Source: Bacteroidota bacterium (GTDB lineage: Bacteria > Bacteroidota > Ignavibacteria > UBA10030 > UBA6906). From it: a DNA stretch of 54,678 bases. The DNA lies in the NCBI GenBank assembly GCA_019637975.1, contig JAHBUR010000025.1, positions 1 to 54,678 of the forward strand. Direction: 5' to 3'. Position 1 is the first letter of the stretch, and each line of letters opens with the position of its first letter. Both the position numbers and the translations under genes were made by a program. Of the stretch, positions 16,709 through 25,978 are shown piece by piece. The notes under the pieces are model-generated. The model had not been told where the DNA came from, searched no databases, and saw only the letters and a list, made by a program, of their open reading frames with translations.

Positions 16709-18781
16709 ATGAAGTTCTACATCTCAATACTATTGTCATTTCTATTTATCAATCCGTGTCTTGCCCAGAAACGAGCCTTCACAATCGCCGATCTCTACAG
16801 AATAAAAATGGTGGACAGTCCGCAGTTTTCTCCCGACGGAAAGAAGATTGTGTTTACGGTGCGAGAGGATATTCTTGAGAAAGGAAAAAGCAACGCCGAA
16901 ATCTACATGATGAACGCCGACGGCAGCAGCATCCGGAAGCTAACGGACAACCCCGCCGCCGACACGCGGCCCCGTTGGTCGCCCGACGGCAAATCCATTC
17001 TCTTCACATCAAACCGGAAAGATGGCTCGCAGGCGTGGCTGCTTCCGCTCGACGGGGGAGAGGCAAGACAGTTGACGTCGTTCAAGATGGAAGTCGACAA
17101 TCTCGATTGGGTGCCGGGCGGCAAGCTTATCACATTCACGGCTCTTGTCTTCCCCGAATGCGGCGCTGATAATGATTGCAATGCGAAGAACGAAGACGGA
17201 CTCAGTGACGGTCCCGTGCAGGCTCACATGGCGGACAAACTTCTGTACAGACATTGGACGTTTTGGAAAGACGGAAAGCGGGCGCATACGTTTGTGTACG
17301 ATATTGAGAAGAAGTCATATCTCGATCTGACGCCGGGCGACTATGATTGGCCTTCATTTTCAACAGGCGGCGGCGGATTTGCGTTCTCGCCTAATGGTGA
17401 CGAGTTGTGCGTCACCTCCAACCACGACCCTGATGAAGCCTCGACAACCAACAAGGATCTCTGGATCATTCCTGCATCCGGCGGCACGCCGAAGAATATC
17501 ACCGCCTCCAACACGGCATACGATGGCGAGCCGGGATATTCCCCCGACGGCAAGTACATCGCATTCAAGATGCAGACAATCCCCACATTTGAGGCTGATC
17601 GTTTCAGGCTTGTATTATATGACAGACGAACGGGCGCCATTACGGTGTTGACCGATGCGTTTGATAATTGGGTTGAGAGTTTTCAATGGTCGCCGGATTC
17701 CCGAAGCATCTATTTCACCGGACAAGTCCGTGGTCATGTGCCGTTGTTCCGTGTCGATATCGCCGCAAAGAAGATTACCGAGATTGTCAACGTAAAGACC
17801 ATTGATGCGTTTGACGTTTCGCCCGACGGGAAGTCCATCGTTCTGTTGCGCCGCTCGGTTGGCGAGCCCAGGGAACTCTGGCGCGTTGATTCGGATGGAA
17901 AGAATTTGAAGCGGCTCACATTCTTCACGAAAGAGCTTGCGGATGAAGTTGATATCCGTCCTGCGGAAGAGTTGTGGATCCCTTCACCAACCGGAAAGAA
18001 AATCCACACGTTCATTGTGAAGCCGCACAATTTCGATCCCAACAAAAAATATCCCCTCATTCTCAATGTCCACGGCGGGCCGCAATCGCAATGGGCTGAT
18101 GCATTCCGCGGCGACTGGCAGGTGTATCCGGGTGCCGGCTATGTTGTGGCGTTCCCGAATCCGCACGGTTCAACAGCGTACGGACAGGAATTTACGAATG
18201 CAATCTCGAAGGATTGGAACGGCAAAGTCTATCAGGACGTGATGGCCGTTGCCGATTCGCTGGAGAATTTGCCGTTCGTTGACAAGAACAGGATGGGGGC
18301 GATGGGCTGGTCGTACGGCGGTTACATGATGATGTGGATGCAGGGACATACCGATCGGTTTAAGGCCATTGCGTGCATGATGGGAGTGTACAATCTGACG
18401 GCGATGTACGGCGCGACGGAAGAACTCTGGTTTCCGGAGTATGACTTGGGCGGAACGCCGTGGACATCCGATTTGTACGAGAAGCATTCGCCGCACAATT
18501 TCGTACCGAACTTCAAAACTCCGTGTCTCGTCATCACCGGCGAGCGTGATTATCGCGTACCGTATACGATGAGTCTCGAATTCTTTACCGGATTGCAGAA
18601 GATGGGCGTTCCTTCAAGGCTGATTGTGTTCAAGAACGACGGGCACTGGCCGAGTCATGTCAAGTCGATGCCGCTGTACTACAACGCGCATCTCGATTGG
18701 TTCCACAAATATCTCGGCGGCGATCCTGCCCCGTACGACATGACGAAGATGGTCCGCAATCTCATCTTCGACTCGAAATAG
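16709..18781 (+). CDS. S9 family prolyl oligopeptidase-type secreted peptidase
   Basis: A 691-residue protein with a Sec signal peptide (residues 1-19, ending PCLA), an N-terminal beta-propeller built of TolB/WD40-like repeats (FSPDGKKIVF, WSPDGKSILF, YSPDGKYIAF, WSPDSRSIYF) and a C-terminal alpha/beta-hydrolase domain. The catalytic triad is Ser535 in GWSYGGYM, Asp614 in GERDYRVP and His646 in NDGHWPSH. It resembles acylaminoacyl- and dipeptidyl-peptidases of the S9C group, which digest short peptides in the periplasm. The ATG at 16709 follows AAGGAG. The upstream 120 nt give no confident promoter match. Confidence 0.92.
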   Translation: MKFYISILLSFLFINPCLAQKRAFTIADLYRIKMVDSPQFSPDGKKIVFTVREDILEKGKSNAEIYMMNADGSSIRKLTDNPAADTRPRWSPDGKSILFTSNRKDGSQAWLLPLDGGEARQLTSFKMEVDNLDWVPGGKLITFTALVFPECGADNDCNAKNEDGLSDGPVQAHMADKLLYRHWTFWKDGKRAHTFVYDIEKKSYLDLTPGDYDWPSFSTGGGGFAFSPNGDELCVTSNHDPDEASTTNKDLWIIPASGGTPKNITASNTAYDGEPGYSPDGKYIAFKMQTIPTFEADRFRLVLYDRRTGAITVLTDAFDNWVESFQWSPDSRSIYFTGQVRGHVPLFRVDIAAKKITEIVNVKTIDAFDVSPDGKSIVLLRRSVGEPRELWRVDSDGKNLKRLTFFTKELADEVDIRPAEELWIPSPTGKKIHTFIVKPHNFDPNKKYPLILNVHGGPQSQWADAFRGDWQVYPGAGYVVAFPNPHGSTAYGQEFTNAISKDWNGKVYQDVMAVADSLENLPFVDKNRMGAMGWSYGGYMMMWMQGHTDRFKAIACMMGVYNLTAMYGATEELWFPEYDLGGTPWTSDLYEKHSPHNFVPNFKTPCLVITGERDYRVPYTMSLEFFTGLQKMGVPSRLIVFKNDGHWPSHVKSMPLYYNAHLDWFHKYLGGDPAPYDMTKMVRNLIFDSK

Positions 18782-18801
18782 CAGCGCACAAAGGAAAGGC
18801 T

Positions 18802-19515
18802 ATGGCAAAAGGAATTCCTGTTGAAGAAGACTTCTACCCGCCTTTTGAAGGCTTCCCGAAATCGGGCATCGTTTTTCTGAAACGACTGAAAAAGAACAAC
18901 AACCGGGAGTGGTTTCAGAAACACAAAGACAAGTATGACGAGAACGTGAAGTTCCCGATGCAATGCCTGATTGCAGGCTTGCGCCACAGGTTGCGTGACG
19001 AGATTCCGGAGCTGGACTTCAATCCGAAGCGCTCGATCTTCCGGATTTATCGTGATGTTCGATTCAGCAAGAACAAAGTCCCGTACAAAACCAACATCGC
19101 CGCATCGTTTGAGTTGAAAGGGAAGAAGAAGACAACGGATACGCCCGGTTTGTATGTGGGGATTGAACCCGGTTCCGTCTTCGTGGGTGGAGGGATGTAC
19201 ATGCCGGGCGGCGATCAGTTGAAGAAAATCAGAAAGTCCATTGTCGAACATCCCGATGAATTTCTCGCCGTTGTGAACGACAAGCATTTCAAGAAAGTGT
19301 TCGGCGGAATCATGGGGGAGAATTTGCTGAAGGCGCCGCTCGGCTTTCCCAAAGATCATCCGATGATTGAGCATCTCAAGCACAAACAATGGTTTGTCGG
19401 AAAAGAATGGGAAGATGAGTCGATAGTCTTATCGAAGAAGTTCGAGCAAACAACCGCTCACCTTCTGCTCGATATTATGCCGCTCGTTCGCTGGCTTATC
19501 AGAGTTGTGACGTAG
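18802..19515 (+). CDS. DUF2461 family protein
   Basis: A 237-residue protein of the DUF2461/TIGR02453 family. Family features are FLKRLKKNNNREWFQKHKD near residue 27, RIYRDVRFSKNKVPYKTN, GLYVGIEPGSVFVGGG and PKDHPMIEHLKHK. The biochemical role is unknown; no catalytic motif is evident and no signal peptide or membrane segment is present. The start ATG at 18802 follows AAAGGAAAGG. It comes 20 nt after the S9 peptidase gene and shares one base with the next gene, so the three may be co-transcribed. Confidence 0.88.
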   Translation: MAKGIPVEEDFYPPFEGFPKSGIVFLKRLKKNNNREWFQKHKDKYDENVKFPMQCLIAGLRHRLRDEIPELDFNPKRSIFRIYRDVRFSKNKVPYKTNIAASFELKGKKKTTDTPGLYVGIEPGSVFVGGGMYMPGGDQLKKIRKSIVEHPDEFLAVVNDKHFKKVFGGIMGENLLKAPLGFPKDHPMIEHLKHKQWFVGKEWEDESIVLSKKFEQTTAHLLLDIMPLVRWLIRVVT

Positions 19516-20288
19516 TGGAATACATCGTCGTTTCTATTGTTGCGTTGCTTGCTTCCGGGCTGACATTGTTTTCGGGGTTCGGCCTCGGTACGATTCTGCT
19601 GCCTGCGTTTGTCCTTTTCTTTCCTGCTGAAATAGCCGTGGCGATGACTGCGATCGTGCATTTTCTCAACAATCTCTTCAAGCTTGCACTGCTTGGCCGC
19701 AATGCGAACTGGAAAGTCGTGATGGGATTCGGCATCCCGGCCATCGTTGCAGCAATCGGAGGGGCCGCCCTGCTTCACCTCGTCTCCACTGTTGAACCGC
19801 TGACGACATACACAATCGGCGGCACGACGTTCGCAATCACTTCCGTCAAGTTGTTGATGGCATTATTGATCGCCACGTTCGCAATACTTGAGTTGATACC
19901 TGCCGCAAACTCACTTTCGTTCGACATGAAATATCTCCCTCTCGGCGGAGTGTTCAGCGGGTTCTTCGGCGGGCTTTCGGGACATCAAGGGGCGCTGCGC
20001 AGCGCGTTTCTCATTCGGGCGGGGCTTTCGAAAGAAGCGTTCATCGCAACAGGCGTAGTGATTGCCTGCCTGATTGACGTGAGCCGTTTGAGTGTCTATG
20101 CACAGCACATTGTTGCGGACGGCATTCAAGAAAACACTGTGTTGTTGATTGCTGCAACGCTGAGCGCATTTATCGGCGCGTATGCCGGGAACAGACTTCT
20201 GAAGAAAGTGACGATGAAAGCAGTACAGGCGACTGTTGCTGTATTGCTGTTTATCATTGCCGCACTTTTAGGCACGGGATTGATATAG
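19515..20288 (+). CDS. TSUP/TauE-SafE family membrane permease
   Basis: A 257-residue integral membrane protein with seven or eight hydrophobic segments. The TSUP pattern is visible: LASGLTLFSGFGLGTILLP near the N-terminus and the repeated GGVFSGFFGGLSGHQGALRS in the middle. The family includes sulfite or sulfoacetate exporters and other organic-anion permeases; substrate cannot be read from sequence. The start GTG at 19515 overlaps the previous stop (TAGTG). It ends with a hydrophobic helix. Confidence 0.85.
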   Translation: MEYIVVSIVALLASGLTLFSGFGLGTILLPAFVLFFPAEIAVAMTAIVHFLNNLFKLALLGRNANWKVVMGFGIPAIVAAIGGAALLHLVSTVEPLTTYTIGGTTFAITSVKLLMALLIATFAILELIPAANSLSFDMKYLPLGGVFSGFFGGLSGHQGALRSAFLIRAGLSKEAFIATGVVIACLIDVSRLSVYAQHIVADGIQENTVLLIAATLSAFIGAYAGNRLLKKVTMKAVQATVAVLLFIIAALLGTGLI

Positions 20289-20404
20289 GTCGGATTTGGT
20301 GCGGAATTTCAATCCCTGTATGTGATGCAACACCGCTCTCCTCGCAGATTTTTCTCTATCTGTAAGTCACTCTAAAATATCAGCTTCCCAATGCGGCATT
20401 GGTG

Positions 20405-20435
20405 TTGACATCCCCGCTGCATGACGTTACATTTT
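20405..20435 (+). promoter_or_regulatory. Predicted promoter of the PEBP gene
   Basis: TTGACA at 20405-20410. Counting from TTG, a 20-nt spacer precedes TACATTTT at 20428-20435. A strong AGGAG follows at 20436-20440, very close to the predicted -7 element, so the transcript start would lie within or just after it. Confidence 0.45.
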
Positions 20436-20461
20436 AGGAGAATAATACCAATGAGGCGACA

Positions 20462-20941
20462 ATGTTTACGTTGGAGTGTCTTTCGTACAAGGACAAGGAG
20501 TTGATGCCGACAAAATTCTGCCACACGTCGGTAGTCGGGGGAAGAAATATTTCTCCCGGCTTTGCGTGGAGTGATCCGCCGGTCGCAACAAAGTCCTTTG
20601 CGCTCACGATCGTTGATCCTCACCCGGTAGCGAAGAACTGGATGCATTGGTTTCTCATCAACATTCCGTTTTACGAAAGAAGGCTTGTTGAGGGAGCCTC
20701 ACGCAGCAAGTCTCTTCCCCCGGGCGCAAAGGAACTCATCAACAGTTTCAACGAAATGGGCTATGGCGGACCCGCCCCGCCTCGCGGGTCAGGCCAACAT
20801 CCATACGTTGCGACATTGTATGCGTTGAATGTTGAATCAATAAAACTCGGCGTCAGTACTTCGTTGCGGCAGTTTTTGAATGTCACCGAAGGGAAAGTGA
20901 TTGCGGAACTGTCGATCACGGGATATTATGAGAGGAAGTAG
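20462..20941 (+). CDS. PEBP-like protein (YbhB/YbcL family)
   Basis: A 159-residue protein of the phosphatidylethanolamine-binding/Raf-kinase-inhibitor-like fold. The ligand-pocket motifs are GGRNISPGFAWSDPP, VDPHPVAKNWMHWFLINIP and YGGPAPPRGSGQHPYVA. Bacterial members are cytoplasmic or periplasmic with unclear roles; no signal peptide is seen here. The ATG at 20462 gives the family start, but the AGGAG at 20436-20440 is better placed for another ATG at 20451 in a different frame, which would make an 18-residue overlapping peptide. It ends 5 nt before the convergent lhgO gene. Confidence 0.88.
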   Translation: MFTLECLSYKDKELMPTKFCHTSVVGGRNISPGFAWSDPPVATKSFALTIVDPHPVAKNWMHWFLINIPFYERRLVEGASRSKSLPPGAKELINSFNEMGYGGPAPPRGSGQHPYVATLYALNVESIKLGVSTSLRQFLNVTEGKVIAELSITGYYERK

Positions 20942-20946
20942 GGAGT

Positions 20947-22062
20947 TTATGATCTCAACAAGTCGTGAACGTACCGCGCAATTGCCGGCGAGGCCGTCAG
21001 CCCCGGCGATTCAATGCCAATCAGATTAATCAATCCGCTCAAGCCGCGATCTGATTCGTGCCGGATGATATAGTCACGAACAGGTTCGCCTTTGGCTTGC
21101 AGCTTCGCTCTGATGCCGCTGTAGTCGGGCGACAAGTCTTCGTCCTTGATTGATGGAAGAATGGCGCGAACCGATTCGGCAAACGCATGACGTTTGCCTC
21201 CGTCAACAGAATAGTCGTAGGTTCGTTCTGAAAGATATTCCACATCGGGACCGAACTTCAATCTCCCCCCTAAATCAATCAATGCATGTACACCGAGTGA
21301 TTCTGTTGTCGGCGTCGGATAGACGAGACGTGAAATGAGGTTGCGCTTTGAATTGCTGACTGCAAAGTAGCTTCCCTTGCAGTGATGGAGGCGGTAGCCT
21401 GCGGCATCAACATCGATTCCCGCCATTGCGGCAACTGTATCGCTTTCGAGTCCCGCCGCGTTGATGACGATCTCAGATGTAAATGTCGAGCGGTTTCCGC
21501 TTTCATCAATTGTTACGTTGAAGTCTGCGCTCTCCTTCTTCAATCCTACTACTTCACAATGTGTCAGTATTTCCGCCCCGTTCTTCTTTGCAGAATGGTA
21601 GAAGAAATCCATTAGCCTGTGCGCACTGATAATACCTGTTGTCGGTGAGAGAATTCCTCCTGCTGACGCTATATGCGGCTCAAGGGCGTGGACTTGCTCT
21701 GCCGTCATCATCTCAAGGGGTACGCCGTTGCCGGTGCCGTGCTGATACAAACGCTCGAGATCCGGAAGGTATTCCTTTCTTGTCGCAGTGATGATTTTCG
21801 TGATTCTTCTGAAAGGAATCCCATGTTTCTCGCAAAAACTATACAGCATATCTCTGCCTTCAACGCACAATTCCGCTTTCAATGAACCGTGAAGGTAGTA
21901 GATGCCCGCATGAATCACTTCGCTGTTGCGGCTTGAGGTTTCTGTTCCGTACCTTGGATGTCGTTCAAGAAGAAAGAGGGGAGAGTAATGAGCAGAAAGC
22001 TCCGCCGCAATGGCAAGCCCGACAACTCCACCACCAATAATTGTTACTGCTGCGTCGGCCAT
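20947..22062 (-). CDS. lhgO: L-2-hydroxyglutarate oxidase/dehydrogenase family FAD enzyme
   Basis: A 371-residue DAO-type flavoenzyme. The FAD-binding motif is AVTIIGGGVVGLAIAAELS at the N-terminus, followed by SSRNSEVIHAGIYY, a diagnostic segment of the LhgO/L2HGDH group, and the C-terminal LIGIESPGLTASPAIARYV. Family members oxidise L-2-hydroxyglutarate to 2-oxoglutarate and pass electrons to oxygen or quinone. The start overlaps the upstream HAD gene by 19 nt, indicating co-translation. Confidence 0.9.
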   Translation of the reverse strand: MADAAVTIIGGGVVGLAIAAELSAHYSPLFLLERHPRYGTETSSRNSEVIHAGIYYLHGSLKAELCVEGRDMLYSFCEKHGIPFRRITKIITATRKEYLPDLERLYQHGTGNGVPLEMMTAEQVHALEPHIASAGGILSPTTGIISAHRLMDFFYHSAKKNGAEILTHCEVVGLKKESADFNVTIDESGNRSTFTSEIVINAAGLESDTVAAMAGIDVDAAGYRLHHCKGSYFAVSNSKRNLISRLVYPTPTTESLGVHALIDLGGRLKFGPDVEYLSERTYDYSVDGGKRHAFAESVRAILPSIKDEDLSPDYSGIRAKLQAKGEPVRDYIIRHESDRGLSGLINLIGIESPGLTASPAIARYVHDLLRS

Positions 22063-22976
22063 GACACCTGCTCCAGTGTATCAATCGTTGGTTTCTCGAC
22101 CACAACCCACGATTCGTCTTTGACAAAGCCCGTGACCTTGAAGAATGTGTATGATGTTTCCATGCGGGAGTTGATCAGTACCTTCTTGCCGACGGCATAT
22201 TCAAAGAGGGGGGCGTCATACATCGAATCGCTGACGACAACCAGAGGTGGATCCGAAATGAGGGCCTGCAGTGTCTCTACTTTTCCGTTCAAAACGGGAA
22301 CCGGCGTTTGCACTTTCGGACTGAGTGTATTGCCTGTTGTGTGCAAGTCAATCCCGATGATGTGATCTCTCTGAATTCCAAGCTGCTGAAACACGGGTTG
22401 TACACTCCATTTGTTGCTGCCCGAAATCGCCCAGATGTCAAAATCTAGTTGTTGCAGTTCTTTGAGCAGGGCAACAGACTCGCTGATGTAGCGGATTCCC
22501 CTCGGGACCGTGATCTTGCCGAATTTTCTTACACTGAGCGGCGCGGCAAGCTCTTCGTTGTACGTTGCGAGGGCAATCTGCCGGACTTCAGCCTCCGAGA
22601 ATTTGCCCAGAAGTTTCACAATATCGCTGCACGCCTTCTCGGTTCTTCCTTCTGCAAGCTGATCAAAATACCATTCCAGCAACATCTCGGCGAACGACAG
22701 ATAACGGCGATCCTGCGTTCTTCGTTCAGAGGGAAGGGAGGAGAGAAGTGTGTAGAGAGTGTCGAGTTCTTCGCGCTTCGGGTGGTCGAGCCAGATGTTT
22801 GCCGGGTTGACGCGTAGCAGGAAATGTTCGATTTGATAATAGAACATCGCCTCGCCGATGTCACCTTTGATGATCGTGCCGTCACAATCAAAGACGGCAA
22901 CGGGCCTGTATGATCCGGTGTTGGACGCTGCTTCTCTCACAAACTCCTGAAGATCAGGGGAGAAATCAATCGGCAT
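22044..22976 (-). CDS. HAD superfamily phosphatase (phosphoserine phosphatase-like)
   Basis: A 310-residue protein with HAD motif I VAVFDCDGTIIKGDIGEAMF (nucleophile Asp in DCDGT), motif II near WAISGSNKWSV and motif IV VVVSDSMYDAPLFEYA. The cap between motifs I and II is long and helical. Substrate is not evident. I chose ATG 22976 (MPIDFSPD) because a promoter-like element at 23010-23041 on this strand would place transcription start just downstream of the alternative ATG at 23009. It overlaps lhgO by 19 nt, so it might remove a phosphate from an intermediate or damaged metabolite related to that enzyme. Confidence 0.8.
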   Translation of the reverse strand: MPIDFSPDLQEFVREAASNTGSYRPVAVFDCDGTIIKGDIGEAMFYYQIEHFLLRVNPANIWLDHPKREELDTLYTLLSSLPSERRTQDRRYLSFAEMLLEWYFDQLAEGRTEKACSDIVKLLGKFSEAEVRQIALATYNEELAAPLSVRKFGKITVPRGIRYISESVALLKELQQLDFDIWAISGSNKWSVQPVFQQLGIQRDHIIGIDLHTTGNTLSPKVQTPVPVLNGKVETLQALISDPPLVVVSDSMYDAPLFEYAVGKKVLINSRMETSYTFFKVTGFVKDESWVVVEKPTIDTLEQVSWPTQQ

Positions 22977-23009
22977 GTTGATAAGGTCAGTAAAGGGGAT
23001 TTGGTGCAT

Positions 23010-23041
23010 CCAAGATACAAAGAGGCAGAAACAGGAGCAAA
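23010..23041 (-). promoter_or_regulatory. Predicted promoter of the HAD-lhgO operon
   Basis: Read on the minus strand: TTTG (23041-23038), a 20-nt spacer, then TATCTTGG (23017-23010). The same -7 octamer appears at 28066 and 44001. Confidence 0.5.
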
Positions 23042-23048
23042 CGTCGGA

Positions 23049-23079
23049 TTGCAACTCGTTTGCCAAAGCAGTATATTAT
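23049..23079 (+). promoter_or_regulatory. Predicted promoter of lepA operon
   Basis: TTG at 23049-23051, a 20-nt spacer, TATATTAT at 23072-23079, then TCAGCG as at the tex promoter. It is 118 nt upstream of the lepA start, leaving an untranslated leader of about 110 nt. Confidence 0.5.
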
Positions 23080-23119
23080 TCAGCGATTTATACCAAGAGC
23101 CGAGTCAAGTCCGTCCCGT

Positions 23120-23150
23120 CCCGACAGAGTCGGTGCGGCGTCGGGCTTTT
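23120..23150 (+). promoter_or_regulatory. Leader hairpins upstream of lepA
   Basis: CCGAC at 23121-23125 can pair either with GTCGG at 23129-23133 (3-nt loop) or, as CCCGAC (23120-23125), with GTCGGG at 23140-23145, which is followed by CTTTT. The two folds are mutually exclusive and the longer one resembles a weak terminator, so an attenuator is conceivable. Confidence 0.3.
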
Positions 23151-23197
23151 GTATTACTGGCCTGTGAATTCCGAAGGGCAGGAGCCAAGCAGTTCTG

Positions 23198-24997
23198 ATG
23201 AATCAAATCCGCAATTTTTGCATCATTGCGCATATCGATCACGGCAAATCCACTATTGCCGACCGTTTGCTTGAACGGACGGGCACCATTACCGCCCGCG
23301 AAATGAAGTTCAATCAAGTTCTTGACGATATGGACCTGGAACAGGAACGCGGCATCACCATCAAGCTGCACGCCATTCAAATGCTGTACAACGCGAAGGA
23401 TGGCAGCGCATACACACTGAACCTCATTGATACTCCCGGCCACGTGGATTTTTCTTACGAAGTCTCCCGCTCGCTGGCGGCATGCGAGGGAGCATTGCTT
23501 GTCGTTGATGCGTCGCAGGGAGTTGAGGCACAGACAATCAGCAATCTGTATTTGGCGATTGACGCAGGATTGGAGATTATTCCTGTTCTCAACAAAATCG
23601 ATCTGCCGAGTGCGATGATCGATACCGTGAAGCATCAGCTGAAAGACCTTATCGGCTGCAGTGACGATGAGATTATTCTGGCAAGCGCCAAAGCAAACAT
23701 CGGAGTCGATGAGATTCTCGAGGCAGTTGTTCGGCGCATTGGCCCTCCGAAAGGGGACGCGAGTGAGCCGCTGCGTGCCCTCATCTTCGATTCGGTGTTT
23801 GATATTTATCGCGGCTCCATTGTGTATCTGCGTGTTGTGGACGGAACGTTGAAAGAAGGAGAAAAGGTCAAATTCTTCCACAACGGAAAAGTCTATGAAG
23901 CGGAGGAAGTCGGCACGCTTGGCTTGAAGAAATCCAGGACGGGAGTTCTGACTGCCGGCAATGTAGGCTACCTGATCGCCGGAATCCGTGATGTTCACGA
24001 CACAAAAGTGGGCGATACCATAACGACGGCGGCAAACCCTGCTGCGGAACCCTTGCCCGGCTACAAGGAAGTGAAGCCGATGGTGTTCAGCGGAGTGTAT
24101 CCGACGCAAGCAGAGGATTTTGAAGATTTGCGTACAGCGATCGGGAAACTACAATTGAATGACTCGGCCCTGATTTTCGAGCCGGAATCTTCTACTGCAT
24201 TGGGCTTCGGTTTCCGGTGCGGGTTTCTCGGGTTACTGCATATGGAAATTGTGCAGGAACGCCTTGAGCGCGAGTACAATCAGAACATCATCAATACTGT
24301 TCCCAACGTCGAATACCGCGTCACAAAGACGAATGGGGAAGTTGTTCTGGTCGACAATCCGTCGTACATGCCCAGCCTCGGCGAGATTGAGAAAGTCGAA
24401 GAACCGTTTATCAAAGCGCAAATTATTGTCCCGACGGAGTATGTTGGCAACATCATGAAGCTGTGCATGGATCGCCGCGGCATCTACAAAAATACAACGT
24501 ACCTCGATCCGACCCGTGCGGATATCCACTACGAAATGCCTCTTTCTGAGATCATCTTTGATTTCTACGACAAGCTGAAATCCACAAGCCGCGGATATGC
24601 TTCGTTCGATTACGATATTCTCGACTTCCGCGAATCGGACTTGGTCAAGCTTGACATCCTGCTGAATGGGGAATCCGTTGATGCTTTTTCAACCATTGTT
24701 CACCGTGACAAAGCTCATGAATGGGGAAAGAAGTTGTGCGTTAAACTGCGGAAACTCATTCCCCGTCAAATGTTTGAAGTGGCGATTCAGGCGGCAATCG
24801 GAAGCAAAGTGGTTGCCCGCGAGTCTATTTCTGCCATGCGAAAGAACGTTCTGGCAAAGTGTTACGGCGGCGATATTTCCCGCAAACGCAAGCTGCTTGA
24901 GAAACAGAAAGAGGGTAAGAGACGTATGAAGCAGGTGGGCCGCGTCGAAATACCGCAGGAAGCATTTCTTGCAGTTCTTTCGATGGATGAAGAGTAG
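23198..24997 (+). CDS. lepA: Elongation factor 4 (LepA)
   Basis: A 599-residue ribosome-associated GTPase that back-translocates or remodels stalled ribosomes. G1 is [14 protein letters not shown], switch I includes [10 protein letters not shown]3 is [13 protein letters not shown] and G4 is NKIDLP. The LepA-specific C-terminal domain ends [20 protein letters not shown], as expected. It heads the run lepA-lepB-lepB-hemW, a gene order (lepA followed by lepB) common in bacteria. Full length for the family. Confidence 0.97.
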   Translation: MNQIRNFCIIAHIDHGKSTIADRLLERTGTITAREMKFNQVLDDMDLEQERGITIKLHAIQMLYNAKDGSAYTLNLIDTPGHVDFSYEVSRSLAACEGALLVVDASQGVEAQTISNLYLAIDAGLEIIPVLNKIDLPSAMIDTVKHQLKDLIGCSDDEIILASAKANIGVDEILEAVVRRIGPPKGDASEPLRALIFDSVFDIYRGSIVYLRVVDGTLKEGEKVKFFHNGKVYEAEEVGTLGLKKSRTGVLTAGNVGYLIAGIRDVHDTKVGDTITTAANPAAEPLPGYKEVKPMVFSGVYPTQAEDFEDLRTAIGKLQLNDSALIFEPESSTALGFGFRCGFLGLLHMEIVQERLEREYNQNIINTVPNVEYRVTKTNGEVVLVDNPSYMPSLGEIEKVEEPFIKAQIIVPTEYVGNIMKLCMDRRGIYKNTTYLDPTRADIHYEMPLSEIIFDFYDKLKSTSRGYASFDYDILDFRESDLVKLDILLNGESVDAFSTIVHRDKAHEWGKKLCVKLRKLIPRQMFEVAIQAAIGSKVVARESISAMRKNVLAKCYGGDISRKRKLLEKQKEGKRRMKQVGRVEIPQEAFLAVLSMDEE

Positions 24998-25054
24998 TTA
25001 TGATCCTCCCGACATTCGGAGATCAGCAACCGTATTACTAAAAAGGAATAACGT

Positions 25055-25978
25055 ATGGCAAAAGAAGTAACCGACAAGAGCAAGGCATCTGCATCAACCG
25101 CAGTCGGCAAGGCAAAGGATTTCTTCAAGGATTTCGTGTTCGTTGTCGGCGCTTTTCTTGTCCTGAACAGCATGGTACTGGCCGCTTTCGAAGTGCCGAC
25201 CGGCTCGATGGAAAACGAAATCATGGCTGGGGATTTTCTCTTTGTCAACAAGTTCATTTACGGCGGCAGCACGCCACGGACAATTCCTCTCACTAATATC
25301 CGGGTTCCGTGGTTTCGCGTAACGGATGTTCTTCCATTTCTCAAATGGCGGGACGTTGAGCGCGGCGACGTGATTGTCTTCGAGTTTCCGGGACAGCGCG
25401 ATGAGGCGGAATCACCGGAATTCATGTTCTACCTGAAGCGTTGCATTGCATTGAGCGGGGATACAGTACTTATCCGTGACAGGCATATCTATGTAAACGG
25501 AAAGCATGTTGATTTTCCGAGAAATGTCAAGTTCAACAGTCCTCGCATTATTCCTGCAGGAGTTGCAGATCCGCGGATTTTCCCCAAAGGCGAAGCATTC
25601 AACGAAGACAACTGGGGACCCGTGGTCATCCCTTCGAAAGGCGACGTCATAACGCTTTCACAGGCGACGCTTGATCGTTGGAAGACGTTTATCGAGCGGG
25701 AGGGAAGCAAGGTTGGTTTCGACGGGGAAGGAAAAATGACGATTGATGGAACACCCACGCAACGCTACGTTGTGAAGCGTGACTATGCCTTCGGAATGGG
25801 AGACAACCGCGACAATAGTCTCGACGGACGATTCTGGGGCTTCATTCCGAAGGAGAGTATCGTCGGCTCGCCGTTGATTGTGTATTGGTCGTGGAATCCC
25901 GACTTCTCAATCTTCTCCGATCTGATTGGCAAGCTGACCACCATCCGGTTCAACAGAATCGGGATGCTGATCAAATAA
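25055..25978 (+). CDS. lepB: Signal peptidase I (first of two)
   Basis: A 307-residue membrane-anchored serine protease that removes Sec and Tat signal peptides. One N-terminal transmembrane helix (residues 26-45) is followed by the Ser/Lys dyad: Ser51 in VPTGSMENEI and Lys128 in FYLKRCIALSGD. The C-terminal signature GDNRDNSLDGRFWG is complete. Extra sequence between the dyad and this signature (about residues 150-220, with FPKGEAFNEDNWGP) is shared with the second copy. The ATG at 25055 follows AAAAGG. It overlaps the next lepB by one base. Confidence 0.95.
   Translation: MAKEVTDKSKASASTAVGKAKDFFKDFVFVVGAFLVLNSMVLAAFEVPTGSMENEIMAGDFLFVNKFIYGGSTPRTIPLTNIRVPWFRVTDVLPFLKWRDVERGDVIVFEFPGQRDEAESPEFMFYLKRCIALSGDTVLIRDRHIYVNGKHVDFPRNVKFNSPRIIPAGVADPRIFPKGEAFNEDNWGPVVIPSKGDVITLSQATLDRWKTFIEREGSKVGFDGEGKMTIDGTPTQRYVVKRDYAFGMGDNRDNSLDGRFWGFIPKESIVGSPLIVYWSWNPDFSIFSDLIGKLTTIRFNRIGMLIK

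Noticed and set aside
23105-24109. A 334-codon open frame on the minus strand
   Set aside because: Antisense to lepA; no motif recognised and it crosses the predicted lepA leader.
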